Source of the DNA: Pelagicoccus mobilis
GTDB lineage: Bacteria > Verrucomicrobiota > Verrucomicrobiia > Opitutales > Opitutaceae
Reading direction: 5' to 3'
Length of the DNA: 64,000 bases
Assembly: GCF_016595505.1 (NCBI RefSeq)
Contig: NZ_JAENIL010000007.1
Coordinates: 62,001-126,000, forward strand
The number at the start of each line of letters is the position of its first letter. The stretch's first letter is position 1. The position numbers were made by a program, and so were the translations under genes. The notes below the pieces were generated by a model. The model was not told the origin of the DNA. It saw only the letters and a list, made by a program, of their open reading frames with translations, and did no database searches. Below, piece by piece: positions 34,770 through 46,677 of this stretch.

Positions 34770-35546
34770 ATGTCAACTCACCTATACCTAAGCCTGATCC
34801 CGGAAGCCCTCATCTTCTCGCAACTACCGCCGAAGCAATTCGGCAGACACCTGTCGATCGGCAGCAAACGTCTCGCCAGCGGGCCCGCCATCTTCTTCGA
34901 GATCGACTCCCATTTCGATACCGATGTCTTCAACATGGAGGAAGCTCGCAAGAAGTGCGTACGTCACCCCGACGGGACTCCGCGACGCTCCAGCTACGCA
35001 GGCGTCTACATGGTGCTCGCGAACGTGCCCATATCAAATCTGGGTACTCTTTATCTAACTACATCCGACGGATTGACCCTCGCCATCGAACGAAGCGAAA
35101 AAGAGCCTCCCAACAACCCCGGCCTTCACCTCTACCAAGAAATCTGTCCGGTTCAGCCGCGCGTCGCCAGCCCCTTGAGCCCCAAGAAATTTGCCAAATA
35201 CATAACCGATCCGGCCAACCCTGTATTCTTGCCCCGGGCCGCGTTTTGCGACCTTCGCATCAACGGCCTCGCCCAGGATCCCGAAGGAAGCTCAGCCGGA
35301 AACCTCCCCTATCGCAACCTGCTTCACCTGAGAGAGTGTCTCACGGTTCTCAAGCACAAGAGCGACAAGATGACCAAGATCGTCACCCGAGACATGGACA
35401 CCTCAAGGCTCTATCCCGTCATGGAAAACGGATTCTTCGTAGGAGATCAGGACGACTTCGCCTACTACCCGCTCCCGTCCCACGAATCACGAGAAACGAA
35501 ACACCGACGGTGGTTCAATTCGGCAACCAAAAGCCATCGCTACTAG
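34770..35546 (+). CDS. Conserved-type protein of unknown function
   Basis: A 258-residue protein without signal peptide or membrane segment (MSTHLYLSLIPEALIFSQLPPKQFGRHLSIG...). The sequence has a beta-rich first half (PAIFFEIDSHFD, LGTLYLTTSDGLTLAIERSE) and a helical second half (LPYRNLLHLRECLTVLKHKSDKMTKIVTRDMD). I do not recognise a family. It ends 15 bp before the membrane pyrophosphatase gene on the same strand, which suggests co-transcription. Confidence 0.6.
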   Translation: MSTHLYLSLIPEALIFSQLPPKQFGRHLSIGSKRLASGPAIFFEIDSHFDTDVFNMEEARKKCVRHPDGTPRRSSYAGVYMVLANVPISNLGTLYLTTSDGLTLAIERSEKEPPNNPGLHLYQEICPVQPRVASPLSPKKFAKYITDPANPVFLPRAAFCDLRINGLAQDPEGSSAGNLPYRNLLHLRECLTVLKHKSDKMTKIVTRDMDTSRLYPVMENGFFVGDQDDFAYYPLPSHESRETKHRRWFNSATKSHRY

Positions 35547-35561
35547 CAACCACCACCGCCC

Positions 35562-37598
35562 ATGCACTCTCTCTCAGTTTACATCGCTCCCCTTCTCGGC
35601 ATAGCAGGCTTGTTCTTCGCGTTCATGATCTACCGCGTGATCACACGCCAGTCCGGCGGGGACGGGCAAGTCGCAGCCATCGCCAATCAAATCCACCACG
35701 GAGCGATGGCCTTTATGCGCCGCGAGATCCAACTCATCGCCATCTTCGCAGTTGTCGTAGGAGTCTTCCTGCTTTTTCAAGACCCTTGGGTGTCCCTCGC
35801 CTTCTTCCTAGGAGCGATCGCTAGCTCCATCGCCGGCCTCATCGGCATGTACACCGCCACCAAAGCAAACGTACGCACCACCCTCGCCGCTCACGAAAAA
35901 GGTCCAAACCAAGCCCTAACCACCGCTTTTCTCGGCGGTTCCATCATGGGTATTACCGTCGCCTCCATGGGACTGCTCGGCGTTGGTGGACTCTTCGTCT
36001 TTTTCGGTAAGACAGAAGCGGATACGCATGTGATCCACGGCTTCGCCATGGGAGCCTCCCTTGTCGCCATCTTCTTCCGTGTCGGCGGCGGCATCTTCAC
36101 AAAAGCAGCCGACGTGGGCGCAGATCTAGTAGGAAAACTCGAGAGCGGAATCCCCGAGGACGACCCCCGAAACCCTGGCGTAATCGCTGACAACGTGGGC
36201 GACAACGTAGGTGACGTCGCCGGAATGGGATCCGACCTTTTCGAATCCTACTGCAACTCCATGATCGCCACCATGGCAATAGCCGCCTCCCTATCCGCAG
36301 AGGTCGGAGGAGAAAGCGTACTACAAGCGCTGATACACGACTCCGGCACCGCAAGCAGCCTCATCTTCCTCCCTCTCGCCCTCGCATCCACCGGTTTAAT
36401 TTGCTCCCTTGGTGGAGTCGCGATCGTGAATCGATTCGCCTCAGCCGCCCCTGAGAAGGCCCTGCGTATCGGAACCATAAGCGCAGCCAGCGCCTTCGTG
36501 CTCGCATCTTTGCTAGTGATTCAGCTGCTCGGTATCTCGACTTCCGTTTGGTTCTGCGTTCTCACCGGAACCGGTGGAGGTGTTTTGATAGGCGCCGCTA
36601 CAGAGCATTACACCGGCGGCAAACCCATGCGCGACATCGCAAAGTCTTCCGAAACTGGAGTCGCCACCGTCATGATCAGTGGGCTAGCCGTAGGCATGCA
36701 GTCGGTCGTTCTTCCTCTTTTAACCGTATCCGGAATTCTGATAGCCGCTAGCCATTTCGCCGGCTTGTACGGTGTAGCAGTCGCAGCGGTTGGAATGCTC
36801 GCCACGATCGGCATCACCATGAGTATCGACGCCTACGGCCCTGTCGCCGACAACGCCGGCGGCATCGCCGAAATGTCTGGTCTGGGCAGCAAGACGCGTG
36901 AGATTACAGACAAGCTCGACGAAGTCGGAAACACGACCGCCGCCATCGGAAAAGGCTTCGCCATCGGGGCAGCCTCCCTCGCAAGTCTCGCCATCATCGC
37001 CGCTTACGTAAAAGTGGTGAGCGCCAACAACCCTGACTTCGTCCTGCTCCTTTCCGATCCCCTCGTGCTAACGGGCATTTTCCTCGGAGGGCTCGCTCCC
37101 TTTCTAGTGAGTTCCATCACCATGAACGCGGTTGGCGAATCAGCCGCTGAAATGATCGAAGAGATTCGCCGCCAGTTCCGCGAAATCCCCGGTCTGCTAG
37201 ATGGCGACGCCGATCCTGATAGTGAACGTTGCATCAAGATCGCCACCAACGCCGCGCTCAAAAGAATGTTTCTTCCCGCCGCAATCGCGGTTCTACTTCC
37301 AGTCATCGTCGGCTTCGTATTGGGACCCGTAGTTCTCGGAGGACTACTAGTCGGCGCCCTGCTCGGCTGCGTCCTGCTCGCCCTCATGATGGCCAACAGC
37401 GGAGGTGCCTGGGACAACGCTAAGAAGTACATCGAGAAAGGAAACTTCGGAGGCAAGAACTCCGACGCTCATCATGCATGCGTCGTGGGAGACACTGTCG
37501 GCGACCCGTTGAAAGACACCTCCGGCCCATCCATGAACATCTTGATCAACGTGATGGCCATCGTCTCCCTCGTGATCGCTCCCATGCTAAGCACCTGA
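35562..37598 (+). CDS. hppA: Membrane-bound ion-translocating pyrophosphatase (K+-dependent type)
   Basis: A 678-residue integral membrane protein with about 16 helices, normal for the family. Catalytic motifs are [21 protein letters not shown] (from Asp210) and [17 protein letters not shown], and the C-terminal [17 protein letters not shown] closes the site. It couples hydrolysis of pyrophosphate to transport of H+ or Na+ across the membrane. The stretch [10 protein letters not shown] has Ala at position 460 and Gly at 463, the pair that marks K+-dependent enzymes; K+-independent ones have Lys and Thr. Whether Na+ or H+ is moved cannot be decided by eye. It lies shortly before a cupin gene and PPDK, an enzyme that makes or uses PPi. 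Confidence 0.95.
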   Translation: MHSLSVYIAPLLGIAGLFFAFMIYRVITRQSGGDGQVAAIANQIHHGAMAFMRREIQLIAIFAVVVGVFLLFQDPWVSLAFFLGAIASSIAGLIGMYTATKANVRTTLAAHEKGPNQALTTAFLGGSIMGITVASMGLLGVGGLFVFFGKTEADTHVIHGFAMGASLVAIFFRVGGGIFTKAADVGADLVGKLESGIPEDDPRNPGVIADNVGDNVGDVAGMGSDLFESYCNSMIATMAIAASLSAEVGGESVLQALIHDSGTASSLIFLPLALASTGLICSLGGVAIVNRFASAAPEKALRIGTISAASAFVLASLLVIQLLGISTSVWFCVLTGTGGGVLIGAATEHYTGGKPMRDIAKSSETGVATVMISGLAVGMQSVVLPLLTVSGILIAASHFAGLYGVAVAAVGMLATIGITMSIDAYGPVADNAGGIAEMSGLGSKTREITDKLDEVGNTTAAIGKGFAIGAASLASLAIIAAYVKVVSANNPDFVLLLSDPLVLTGIFLGGLAPFLVSSITMNAVGESAAEMIEEIRRQFREIPGLLDGDADPDSERCIKIATNAALKRMFLPAAIAVLLPVIVGFVLGPVVLGGLLVGALLGCVLLALMMANSGGAWDNAKKYIEKGNFGGKNSDAHHACVVGDTVGDPLKDTSGPSMNILINVMAIVSLVIAPMLST

Positions 37599-37703
37599 GC
37601 CCCAGAATCCACGCGAGCATTTAACGGTATCGAAGAATCGGAACCGAGAAGCATTTACTTGCTCCGGCGAGCCTCAACGAACGAGAAGCTGAGGGTCTCC
37701 GCC

Positions 37704-38171
37704 ATGCAGCCCACAAAGCAGTCGCGACTCGCGAAGCCGAGCCCTGATTCAATCGGGACTTCCAAAGAGAATCGCCCTCCGATAGATCTCTACAACACGC
37801 CCCCTTTCAACTTCGATCCCTGCAACCGAGTGAAAAATTACATCATCGAAAACCTCTCCGAGATACCTCCTACGAGCTGCCCCTGCGGCTCGACACGCCG
37901 CGCCTTCATTCAACCAGACAACCCGGTGGCATCCATTCACATGGTCGATATCTCCAAGGATAGCCGAACTCACTACCATAAAAAGTTGACCGAAATTTAC
38001 TTAATCCTCGAGGGAGAGGGGCACATGGAACTCGATGGCGAGCTCATTCCGGTAAAGCCGATGACCAGCATTCTGATCAAACCCGGCTGCAAACATCGTG
38101 CAGTCGGCAAAATGAGAATAATCAACATCCCCATACCCGCCTTCGACCCGGAGGACGAGTGGTTCGACTGA
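37704..38171 (+). CDS. Cupin-domain protein
   Basis: A 155-residue protein. Start ATG 37704 is preferred over the upstream TTG 37659. The conserved single cupin barrel is at about 60-140: SIHMVDISKDSRTHYHKKLTEIYLILEGEGHMELDG fits G-x5-HxH-x3,4-E-x6-G (histidines in THYH, Glu in TEIY), and the second motif is PVKPMTSILIKPGCKHRAVG. These histidines would bind a metal. The cysteine-rich stretch TSCPCGSTRR just before the barrel is unusual. The substrate is unknown; such small cupins include sugar isomerases and dioxygenases. It is 105 bp after the pyrophosphatase and probably in the same orientation group. Confidence 0.75.
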   Translation: MQPTKQSRLAKPSPDSIGTSKENRPPIDLYNTPPFNFDPCNRVKNYIIENLSEIPPTSCPCGSTRRAFIQPDNPVASIHMVDISKDSRTHYHKKLTEIYLILEGEGHMELDGELIPVKPMTSILIKPGCKHRAVGKMRIINIPIPAFDPEDEWFD

Positions 38172-38432
38172 GTTTTCGTATCTACTTTTTCTATACATCA
38201 AAACTTGCCTCGACGTTATAGCAGAAACTCCCTTTTTCGCCCTTCATTTGTGAATCGATAAGTTTCTCTAAAGCTCGATTAGCCTTCCTAAAAAGAGTTC
38301 GTCCCGAGGGGAGCGAACTCGCCCTCCAAATTGAAAAATGTGCACCCATGTGGCACATTTATAGGAAGCGCACGCACCCCTATTTCCCACGCGTCCAAGC
38401 CCGCGACACAACCTCACGACCCTCGAGGCAAC
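38172..38432 (+). promoter_or_regulatory. Structured leader upstream of ppdK with two hairpins
   Basis: In the 261 bp before ppdK, GAGTTCG-TCCCGAGGGGAG-CGAACTC (38297-38322) forms a 7-bp stem with an inner TCCC/GGGA pair. A second hairpin, AATGTGC-ACCCATGTG-GCACATT (38337-38359), follows. They resemble a regulated leader or attenuator, but no riboswitch class is recognised. A U-rich stretch is present earlier (38185-38195). Confidence 0.35.
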
Positions 38433-41163
<2,731 letters not shown>

Positions 41164-41168
<5 letters not shown>

Positions 41169-41219
41169 GGCGGGGCTTTGACCCGCCAAATCATGTCGCC
41201 TCAACGCGGCGACCTACAG
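41164..41219 (+). repeat. Bipartite intergenic repeat, family A, copy 1
   Basis: TGTAGGGCGGGGC-TTTG-ACCCGCC is followed by GTCGCCTC-AA-CGCGGCGAC and CTACAG. Each half is an imperfect palindrome, and the ends TGTAGG/CCTACA are complementary. The ppdK stop codon TAG is bases 3-5 of the element. Copy 2 (48962-49016) is in inverse orientation; a half copy lies at 60746-60769. Confidence 0.75.
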
Positions 41220-41252
41220 CTCACTCCCCCTCCCCGAATTCCCTTTCAGCGG

Positions 41253-41268
41253 TTCGACTTCCGTCGAA
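41253..41268. promoter_or_regulatory. Inverted repeat upstream of the hydrogenase operon
   Basis: TTCGAC-TTCC-GTCGAA is a perfect 6-bp inverted repeat, 22 bp before the hydB start. CATATTTAAT at about 41276-41285 could contain a -10 element. It may be an operator or the promoter hairpin of the hydBGDA-hyp operon. Confidence 0.35.
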
Positions 41269-41290
41269 AACGCGCCATATTTAATGCGTC

Positions 41291-42436
41291 ATGCGCAACA
41301 ATTCCGGTGGAGTTATACAGCGCGCCGACATAGGGCAGCTGTTAAGCGTCCTTACCGAAAAGGGCTACATCACGATCGGTCCCACCCTTCGCGACAATAC
41401 CATCGTATACGACGAAATCGAGTCCGTGCAGGACCTCCCAATCGGATGGACCGATATCCAAGCCCCCGGCTCCTATCGGCTTATAAAACGAGACGACGAA
41501 GCGCTCTTCGCCTACAACACCGCCCCTCAATCCTGGAAGCGTTATCTGAATCCCCCACGCATACGCTTATGGAAAGCCCAACGAACCGAGGGCGGCGGAT
41601 TCACAGTCGATCCCGAGGACTACGCGCCTTCCAAATACGCGTTCATCGGAGTCCGCGCCTGCGAACTCAAAGCCATCCTCATCCAAGACAAAGTATTCCT
41701 CGGTGGATACAAAGACCCATGCTATCAATCTCGCCGGGAGGGGGCATTCATCGTGGCCGTCAACTGCACGCAGGCGAACGAGACCTGCTTCTGCGCATCG
41801 ATGAACTCAGGACCCAAAGCTGAGTCGGACTACGATCTCGCTCTCACGGAAATCATAGACGAACAACGCCATGAATTCGTAGTCGAGTGCGGCAGCGAAC
41901 GTGGCGAGGAGATCCTCAAAGAGCTCCAACACCGCCCAGTCGAAGCAGAAGACTCGCAAAGAGTAGATGAACGTATTCAGGAAACCATTTCACAGATGGG
42001 ACGCTCAATGGATACGCATAGGCTCCAATCCCTTCTAGCAAGCCAACCGAACCATCCACGTTGGGAAGAAGTCGCAGAGCGCTGCCTCAGCTGCGCCAAC
42101 TGCACTATGGCCTGCCCGACCTGCTTCTGCTCCACCGTGGAAGACGTCACCGATCTCACCGGAGATCACGCGGAACGTTGGCGGCAATGGGACTCCTGCT
42201 TCACCATGGACTTCACTTACATCAGCGGCGGACACGTTCGCTCCAGCGTCATGAGCCGCTACCGCCAGTGGATGACCCACAAGCTATCGACCTGGCACGA
42301 CCAGTTCGGCGTATCCGGCTGCGTAGGATGCGGCCGCTGCATCACGTGGTGTCCAGTAGGAATCGATATCACCGAAGAAGTCGCAGCCTTTCAAAACAGC
42401 CACTCTCAAAAAACAACCAACTCCGTCGAAAAATGA
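41291..42436 (+). CDS. hydB: Group 3b [NiFe]-hydrogenase, beta subunit (iron-sulfur protein)
   Basis: A 381-residue protein matching HydB, the electron-transfer beta subunit of NADP-linked sulfhydrogenase-type enzymes. Two [4Fe-4S] sites are visible: [14 protein letters not shown] from Cys265 and [14 protein letters not shown] from Cys344. Other conserved cysteines lie at VRACELKA and [11 protein letters not shown]. In this class HydB passes electrons between the FAD-binding gamma subunit and the delta/alpha hydrogenase core. ATG 41291 follows the family-A repeat and an inverted repeat that may be the operon promoter. The stop overlaps the next start by 4 bp (ATGA), showing an operon. Confidence 0.9.
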   Translation: MRNNSGGVIQRADIGQLLSVLTEKGYITIGPTLRDNTIVYDEIESVQDLPIGWTDIQAPGSYRLIKRDDEALFAYNTAPQSWKRYLNPPRIRLWKAQRTEGGGFTVDPEDYAPSKYAFIGVRACELKAILIQDKVFLGGYKDPCYQSRREGAFIVAVNCTQANETCFCASMNSGPKAESDYDLALTEIIDEQRHEFVVECGSERGEEILKELQHRPVEAEDSQRVDERIQETISQMGRSMDTHRLQSLLASQPNHPRWEEVAERCLSCANCTMACPTCFCSTVEDVTDLTGDHAERWRQWDSCFTMDFTYISGGHVRSSVMSRYRQWMTHKLSTWHDQFGVSGCVGCGRCITWCPVGIDITEEVAAFQNSHSQKTTNSVEK

Positions 42437-42885
42437 AAGAGCTCTCTCAACTGATAGCCGATCATCCCCTCTTCGAAGGTATCCCGCTCGAGTACACTGA
42501 AGCGCTTACATCCTGCGCCCAGGAAGGTGAATACGGAGAGGGATCCTTTCTCACCTTAAGCGGCAGCTCTGCGGAAACCTTCTTCATCATTCTCGAAGGC
42601 ACAGTCTCTATCCAGGTGCAGCCCCCTCATAACTCCCCTATCACTATCCTAACTCTCGGAGAAGGAGATACCTTGGGATGGTCCTGGATATTCCCGCCCT
42701 ACGCATGGCATTTCGACGCTCATGCCACCTCACCCACCAAAGTCATCGCCTTCGACGCCGAAAGCGTCCGCGAAAAGTGCGACCAGGATCACGAACTTGG
42801 ATACAAGCTGATGAAACGTATCGCCCAAGTAATGCTCGACCGGCTCGTCGCCACTCGTCTGCAACTCCTCGATCTCTACGGTTAG
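42433..42885 (+). CDS. Cyclic-nucleotide-binding-fold protein of the hydrogenase operon
   Basis: A 150-residue protein made almost only of a cNMP-binding-like domain ([36 protein letters not shown] ... [10 protein letters not shown]) and a final helix ([25 protein letters not shown]). No helix-turn-helix follows, so it is not a Crp-type regulator. The normal phosphate-binding cassette (FGE-x(n)-R-x-A) is replaced by [24 protein letters not shown], which lacks the Arg. ATGA overlap with hydB and a 22-bp gap to hydG place it firmly in the operon. Similar proteins accompany other group 3b hydrogenases. It may be a sensor or assembly factor rather than a nucleotide receptor; the ligand is unknown. 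Confidence 0.75.
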   Translation: MKELSQLIADHPLFEGIPLEYTEALTSCAQEGEYGEGSFLTLSGSSAETFFIILEGTVSIQVQPPHNSPITILTLGEGDTLGWSWIFPPYAWHFDAHATSPTKVIAFDAESVREKCDQDHELGYKLMKRIAQVMLDRLVATRLQLLDLYG

Positions 42886-42907
42886 GACCTTAGCCCAATT
42901 ATTTGAG

Positions 42908-43750
42908 ATGATCGCCCCCACACAGGCACCGATGGTCACCACACCGTGGACCATTACCAGAATCGAAAAAGAGACTGAAGACACCTTCACACTCGATCTA
43001 AAAGCGAGTGAGGTCGAAGCATCTCCCTACCGTTTCGAACCGGGGCAATTCAATATGCTCTACGTCTTTGGCGTGGGTGAGGCTCCGATCTCGATAAGTG
43101 GCGACCCCGCCAAACCCAAACGCCTCCGTCACACCACCCGTATTGTTGGAACGGTTACAAGAGCGATGGGCGCGCTACGCAAAGGCGAGTCCATCGGAAT
43201 CCGCGGCCCGTACGGAAGCTCATGGCCTCTCGAGCAAGCGAAAGGTAAGGACGTCATTATCGTCTCGGGAGGAATCGGCCTCGCCCCTCTCCGCCCTGCT
43301 CTGCACAAGCTTCTCGCCCACCGGCAACAGTACCGCCGAATCATCCTCCTCTACGGAGCTCGAACCCCAGAGGACATCCTCTACAACAAACACCTTGAGA
43401 AATGGAGGGCTCGTTTCGATGTCGAAGTTTACATTACCGTGGATCGGGCTACCCGCAACTGGAGAGGAAACGTAGGCGTGGTAACTCCGCTTGTTAAACG
43501 GGCACCCTTCCACCGCGACAATGCAATCGCCATGATCTGCGGTCCGGAGATCATGATGCGTTACGCTGTTCAAGAGCTCCGCACTCGCGGTCTCCAAGCC
43601 GAAGACATTTACGTATCCATCGAACGGAACATGAAATGCGCGATCGGCCATTGCGGCCATTGCCAATACGGTCCCGCATTCACCTGCAAGGATGGACCCG
43701 TCTTCAGATACGACAAAATCGAACATCTTTTCAACCTAGTGGAAATCTGA
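42908..43750 (+). CDS. hydG: Group 3b [NiFe]-hydrogenase, gamma subunit (FAD/NAD(P)-binding)
   Basis: A 280-residue protein of the ferredoxin-NADP reductase family. FAD-binding patterns are [24 protein letters not shown] and [21 protein letters not shown]. The NAD(P)-binding part has [18 protein letters not shown] and a later [14 protein letters not shown] [2Fe-2S] site is CAIGHCGHC...C (Cys244, 249, 252, 260). It transfers electrons between pyridine nucleotide and HydB. The stop overlaps the hydD ATG by one base (TGATG), typical of translational coupling. Confidence 0.92.
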   Translation: MIAPTQAPMVTTPWTITRIEKETEDTFTLDLKASEVEASPYRFEPGQFNMLYVFGVGEAPISISGDPAKPKRLRHTTRIVGTVTRAMGALRKGESIGIRGPYGSSWPLEQAKGKDVIIVSGGIGLAPLRPALHKLLAHRQQYRRIILLYGARTPEDILYNKHLEKWRARFDVEVYITVDRATRNWRGNVGVVTPLVKRAPFHRDNAIAMICGPEIMMRYAVQELRTRGLQAEDIYVSIERNMKCAIGHCGHCQYGPAFTCKDGPVFRYDKIEHLFNLVEI

Positions 43751-44532
43751 TGAAAGCCCGGCGTAAACCCAAACTCGCGGTATGGAAGTTCGCCTCATGC
43801 GACGGCTGCCAACTGACCTTGCTTGATTGCGAGGACGAACTCCTCGCTGTCGCCGATGTTGTCGAAATCGCAAACTTCCCTGAAGCGTCACGCGAAGTCG
43901 CCCGAGGCCCCTACGATCTATCCTTAGTCGAAGGCTCGATCACCACCCCACACGATGCGGAACGGATTCGAACAATCAGAAAACAATCCAAGTTTCTCGT
44001 TTCCATCGGAGCCTGCGCCACCGCTGGCGGAATCCAGGCTCTGAGAAACTTCCGCAACGTTCGGGAGTTTCTATCGATCGTTTACGCCCGCCCTGACTAT
44101 ATCGATACACTCCCTCACTCGACTCCGATCGCAGATCATGTCTTCGTCGACTTCGAATTGAGAGGCTGCCCAATTAGCAAGGTTCAGCTCGTTGAGCTAA
44201 TCTCCGCCTTTTTAGGCAACAGGAAACCTAACATCTCCTCGCATAGCGTATGTGTGGAATGCAAGCTTCGTGGGAACACCTGCGTGATGATCGCGAACAA
44301 GGTTCCCTGCCTAGGGCCTGTGACACACGCAGGGTGTGATGCACTCTGCCCTTCATACAATCGTGGCTGCTTCGGTTGCTTCGGTCCAAAGGAAACTCCC
44401 AACACGTCCTCACTCAGCCACCAGTGGAGCAACGGCCTCTCAGCAAGCGATCGCGACATCGTTCATGCCTATCGAACCTTCAACGCTTACGCCGAAGCAT
44501 TTAAAAAGGAGGCGACGACTCATGAGCCATAG
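43750..44532 (+). CDS. hydD: Group 3b [NiFe]-hydrogenase, small (delta) subunit
   Basis: A 260-residue NADH:ubiquinone oxidoreductase 20 kDa-like subunit. It opens [19 protein letters not shown], the proximal cluster Cys-x-x-Cys, then [14 protein letters not shown] and ELRGCPISK, and ends with a ferredoxin-like Cys cluster ([14 protein letters not shown] ... [19 protein letters not shown]). It carries the FeS relay next to the Ni-Fe site in HydA. Start ATG 43750 overlaps the hydG stop. It overlaps the start of hydA by 11 bp, so the two subunits are made together. No twin-arginine leader is present, in agreement with a cytoplasmic enzyme. Confidence 0.93.
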   Translation: MKARRKPKLAVWKFASCDGCQLTLLDCEDELLAVADVVEIANFPEASREVARGPYDLSLVEGSITTPHDAERIRTIRKQSKFLVSIGACATAGGIQALRNFRNVREFLSIVYARPDYIDTLPHSTPIADHVFVDFELRGCPISKVQLVELISAFLGNRKPNISSHSVCVECKLRGNTCVMIANKVPCLGPVTHAGCDALCPSYNRGCFGCFGPKETPNTSSLSHQWSNGLSASDRDIVHAYRTFNAYAEAFKKEATTHEP

Positions 44533-45862
44533 TCAACGAAACCCAGGCGGTCCAAGCAAACGGAAGAAGATCACCGTCAACTACATGGCACGCGTCGAAG
44601 GCGAAGGGGGTCTGGATATCCGTTTCCGAAACGGCAAAGTCGAAGACGTTAAACTCAACATCTTTGAGCCGCCCCGCTTTTACGAAGCTTTCCTACGCGG
44701 ACGCTCCTATACCGAGCCACCCGACATCACCGCTCGAATCTGCGGAATCTGCCCCATCGCGTATCAGATGAGCTCCACTCACGCGATCGAGTCGATCGTA
44801 GGCATTAAGCCCACCGACACGCTTCGCGAGCTACGTCGATTGATCTATTGTGGAGAATGGATCGAAAGCCATGTTCTCCACGTCTACATGCTTCATGCCC
44901 CAGACTTCCTCGGATATCAGGATGCCATCCGCATGTCCAAAGACCACCCCGATCTGGTGAAGAAAGGACTCCGCCTAAAAAAGATCGGTAACGAGATCGT
45001 CAATACGATCGGCGGACGCGAAATCCATCCAATCAATGTCCGCATCGGCGGCTTCTACAAGCTCCCCACCAAAAAGGAACTGATCCCACTACAAAATCAT
45101 TTAGAAGAGGCTCTGGAGTTGGCCAAGGAAATGGTCACCGTTACCGCTGGACTGGAGTTCCCTGAATTCGAACAGGACTACGAGTACGTGTGCCTGCGCC
45201 ATCCGTACGAATATCCGCTCAACCAGGGGCGGATCGTTTCGAACAAGGGGATCGATATCGACGTATCCGAATTCCTTGACCACTTCCAAGAAGAGCAAGT
45301 CAAACACTCGACTTCTCTCCACGCTCGCATCAAAGAACGCGGAGCTTACCACGTCGGCCCATTGGCCAGGTACAGCCTAAACTTCGATCGCCTCAGCCCG
45401 CTGGCTCAAGAAGCGGCTCAACAAGCAGGCCTCGGAGAAACCTGCTACAATCCCTTCAAAAGCATCATCATTCGCAGTGTAGAAACGCTTTGGGCCGTAG
45501 AGGAAGCGCTTCGCATTATCGACAACTACAGCAAACCGGAAAAGGACTACATCGAGCACAGCCCGAGGGCTGGCACCGGGCACGGTTGTACGGAAGCCCC
45601 GCGGGGTATTCTCTACCATCGCTACAAGACCGATGAAGAAGGCTTGATCACCGATGCGATTATCACACCTCCGACATCGCAAAATCAAAAGATGATCGAG
45701 GACGACCTCTGGCACTTCGCCGAAAAGTACACCGAACTCCCCGACGAAGACCTGAAGTGGAAATGCGAGCAAGCCGTGCGCAACTATGATCCCTGCATTT
45801 CCTGCTCTTGCCACTTCCTGAAAGTCACAGTCGATCGAGATGGAAAGGTTTCCAAGGTTTAA
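44522..45862 (+). CDS. hydA: Group 3b [NiFe]-hydrogenase, large (alpha) catalytic subunit
   Basis: A 446-residue large subunit. The L1 motif is RICGICP (Arg72, Cys74, Cys77), and the C-terminal L2 motif is DPCISCSCH with Cys425, Cys428 and His431. The four cysteines bind the Ni-Fe centre: two in L1, two in L2. About 15 residues follow the motif and would be removed by the maturation protease encoded next. The extra Cys430 just before His431 is worth noting. The start at ATG 44522 is within the end of hydD (11-bp overlap). With HydBGD it should form a bidirectional, NAD(P)-coupled cytoplasmic hydrogenase. Confidence 0.95.
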   Translation: MSHSQRNPGGPSKRKKITVNYMARVEGEGGLDIRFRNGKVEDVKLNIFEPPRFYEAFLRGRSYTEPPDITARICGICPIAYQMSSTHAIESIVGIKPTDTLRELRRLIYCGEWIESHVLHVYMLHAPDFLGYQDAIRMSKDHPDLVKKGLRLKKIGNEIVNTIGGREIHPINVRIGGFYKLPTKKELIPLQNHLEEALELAKEMVTVTAGLEFPEFEQDYEYVCLRHPYEYPLNQGRIVSNKGIDIDVSEFLDHFQEEQVKHSTSLHARIKERGAYHVGPLARYSLNFDRLSPLAQEAAQQAGLGETCYNPFKSIIIRSVETLWAVEEALRIIDNYSKPEKDYIEHSPRAGTGHGCTEAPRGILYHRYKTDEEGLITDAIITPPTSQNQKMIEDDLWHFAEKYTELPDEDLKWKCEQAVRNYDPCISCSCHFLKVTVDRDGKVSKV

Positions 45863-45864
45863 CG

Positions 45865-46323
45865 ATGGTCGCTGCTGAACAGACTCTCGTTATCGGTATC
45901 GGAAATCCTGAACGCCAGGACGACAGCATCGGCATTGTCATCGCTCGAAAGCTCAAGGAGTGGTCGCCCGACAAAATCACCGCAATCGAAGCTTCAGGGG
46001 AAGCAACGGAATTGATCGAACGTTTCGGTCAGGCATCCAAGATCATCGTCGTCGATGCCGTATGCTCTGGCCAAGAAGTCGGTTGTATCCACTGTATCGA
46101 TGCGATTGAAAAACCAATCCCCACAGACTGGTTCAGCCAATACTCGACCCACGACTTCGGCCTCGCCGAAGCAGTCGAGCTCGCCCGAAACCTAGGCCAA
46201 CTTCCCCAAAGCCTTCTTATCATCGGAATCGAAGGCATGTGCTTCGAAATGGGCACAAACCTAAGCCCCGAAGTCGAAGACGCCATCAGGCCAGCTATCG
46301 AGCTCATCCTCTCCAATTCATAG
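45865..46323 (+). CDS. Hydrogenase maturation protease (HycI/HyaD family)
   Basis: A 152-residue endopeptidase. GIGNPERQDDSIGI carries the conserved Glu of the nickel-binding site, DAVCSG the Asp, and STHDFGLAEAVELAR the His. It cleaves the C-terminal extension of HydA after nickel insertion. It begins 2 bp after the hydA stop, so it is specific to this enzyme by position. Its stop TAG (46321-46323) is also the beginning of repeat family B, copy 2, which separates it from hypA. Confidence 0.9.
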   Translation: MVAAEQTLVIGIGNPERQDDSIGIVIARKLKEWSPDKITAIEASGEATELIERFGQASKIIVVDAVCSGQEVGCIHCIDAIEKPIPTDWFSQYSTHDFGLAEAVELARNLGQLPQSLLIIGIEGMCFEMGTNLSPEVEDAIRPAIELILSNS

Positions 46324-46352
46324 GAGGGCAACGCTCCGTCGTTGCCGCACAA
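46321..46352 (+). repeat. Hairpin intergenic repeat, family B, copy 2
   Basis: TAGGAGG followed by GGCAACG-CTCCGT-CGTTGCC (46327-46346) and GCACAACC. The 20-bp hairpin is identical to copy 1 (325-356). It lies between the protease and hypA genes of the hydrogenase operon, and its first three bases are the protease stop codon. Confidence 0.8.
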
Positions 46353-46372
46353 CCCAATACCCACCAAAAAAA

Positions 46373-46633
46373 ATGCACGAACTCTCACTCTTCGCCGATA
46401 TGATGAACAAGGTTCACCAGATCGTGGTGGAAAACAACGCAGAGCGAGCCACCCACATTTCCGTGGAGCTCGGAGCGCTGTCCCACATTTCCCCAGGCCA
46501 CTTCCGTGAACACTTCGACGAAGCCAAAGTTGGCACAGTCGCAGAACACGCGGAATTAGACGTTTTCCAAAACGACGACCCCAACGATCCCAACGCCCAA
46601 GAAATGATCCTCCAAACCATCGAATTGGAATAA
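46373..46633 (+). CDS. hypA: HypA-like nickel chaperone lacking the zinc-binding domain
   Basis: An 86-residue protein beginning MHELSLFADMMNKVHQI, the HypA N-terminus, in which Met1-His2-Glu3 binds nickel. The next part (ATHISVELGALSHISPGHFREHFDEAKVGTVAEHAELDV) also follows HypA. A normal HypA (about 113-120 residues) then has a zinc ribbon with two C-x-x-C pairs; here that region is replaced by about ten Asp/Asn/Pro residues (NDDPNDPNAQEM), and the protein ends ILQTIELE, matching the usual C-terminal strand. There is no cysteine at all. The frame is intact, so it is a true short form rather than a decayed gene. hypB is not in the operon or window. Confidence 0.85.
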   Translation: MHELSLFADMMNKVHQIVVENNAERATHISVELGALSHISPGHFREHFDEAKVGTVAEHAELDVFQNDDPNDPNAQEMILQTIELE

Positions 46634-46635
46634 AC

Positions 46636-46666
46636 AGGAGGGCAATACTCCGTAATTGCCGAACAA
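46636..46666 (+). repeat. Hairpin intergenic repeat, family B, copy 3 (diverged)
   Basis: AGGAG followed by GGCAATA-CTCCGT-AATTGCC (46641-46660) and GAACAACC. Compared with copies 1 and 2, the sixth stem pair changed from C-G to T-A on both sides, keeping the pairing. The seventh position is an A/A mismatch. It lies between hypA and hypF, 3 bp after the hypA stop. Confidence 0.75.
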
Positions 46667-46677
46667 CCAAACAACTT

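Noticed and set aside
34770-35546. Pyrophosphatase accessory subunit
   Set aside because: Position alone (15 bp upstream of hppA) is not enough; no family resemblance was seen.
42061-42885. A long alternative frame running through the end of hydB and the cNMP gene
   Set aside because: Only the part from ATG 42433 is protein-like; the upstream part is an out-of-frame shadow of hydB.
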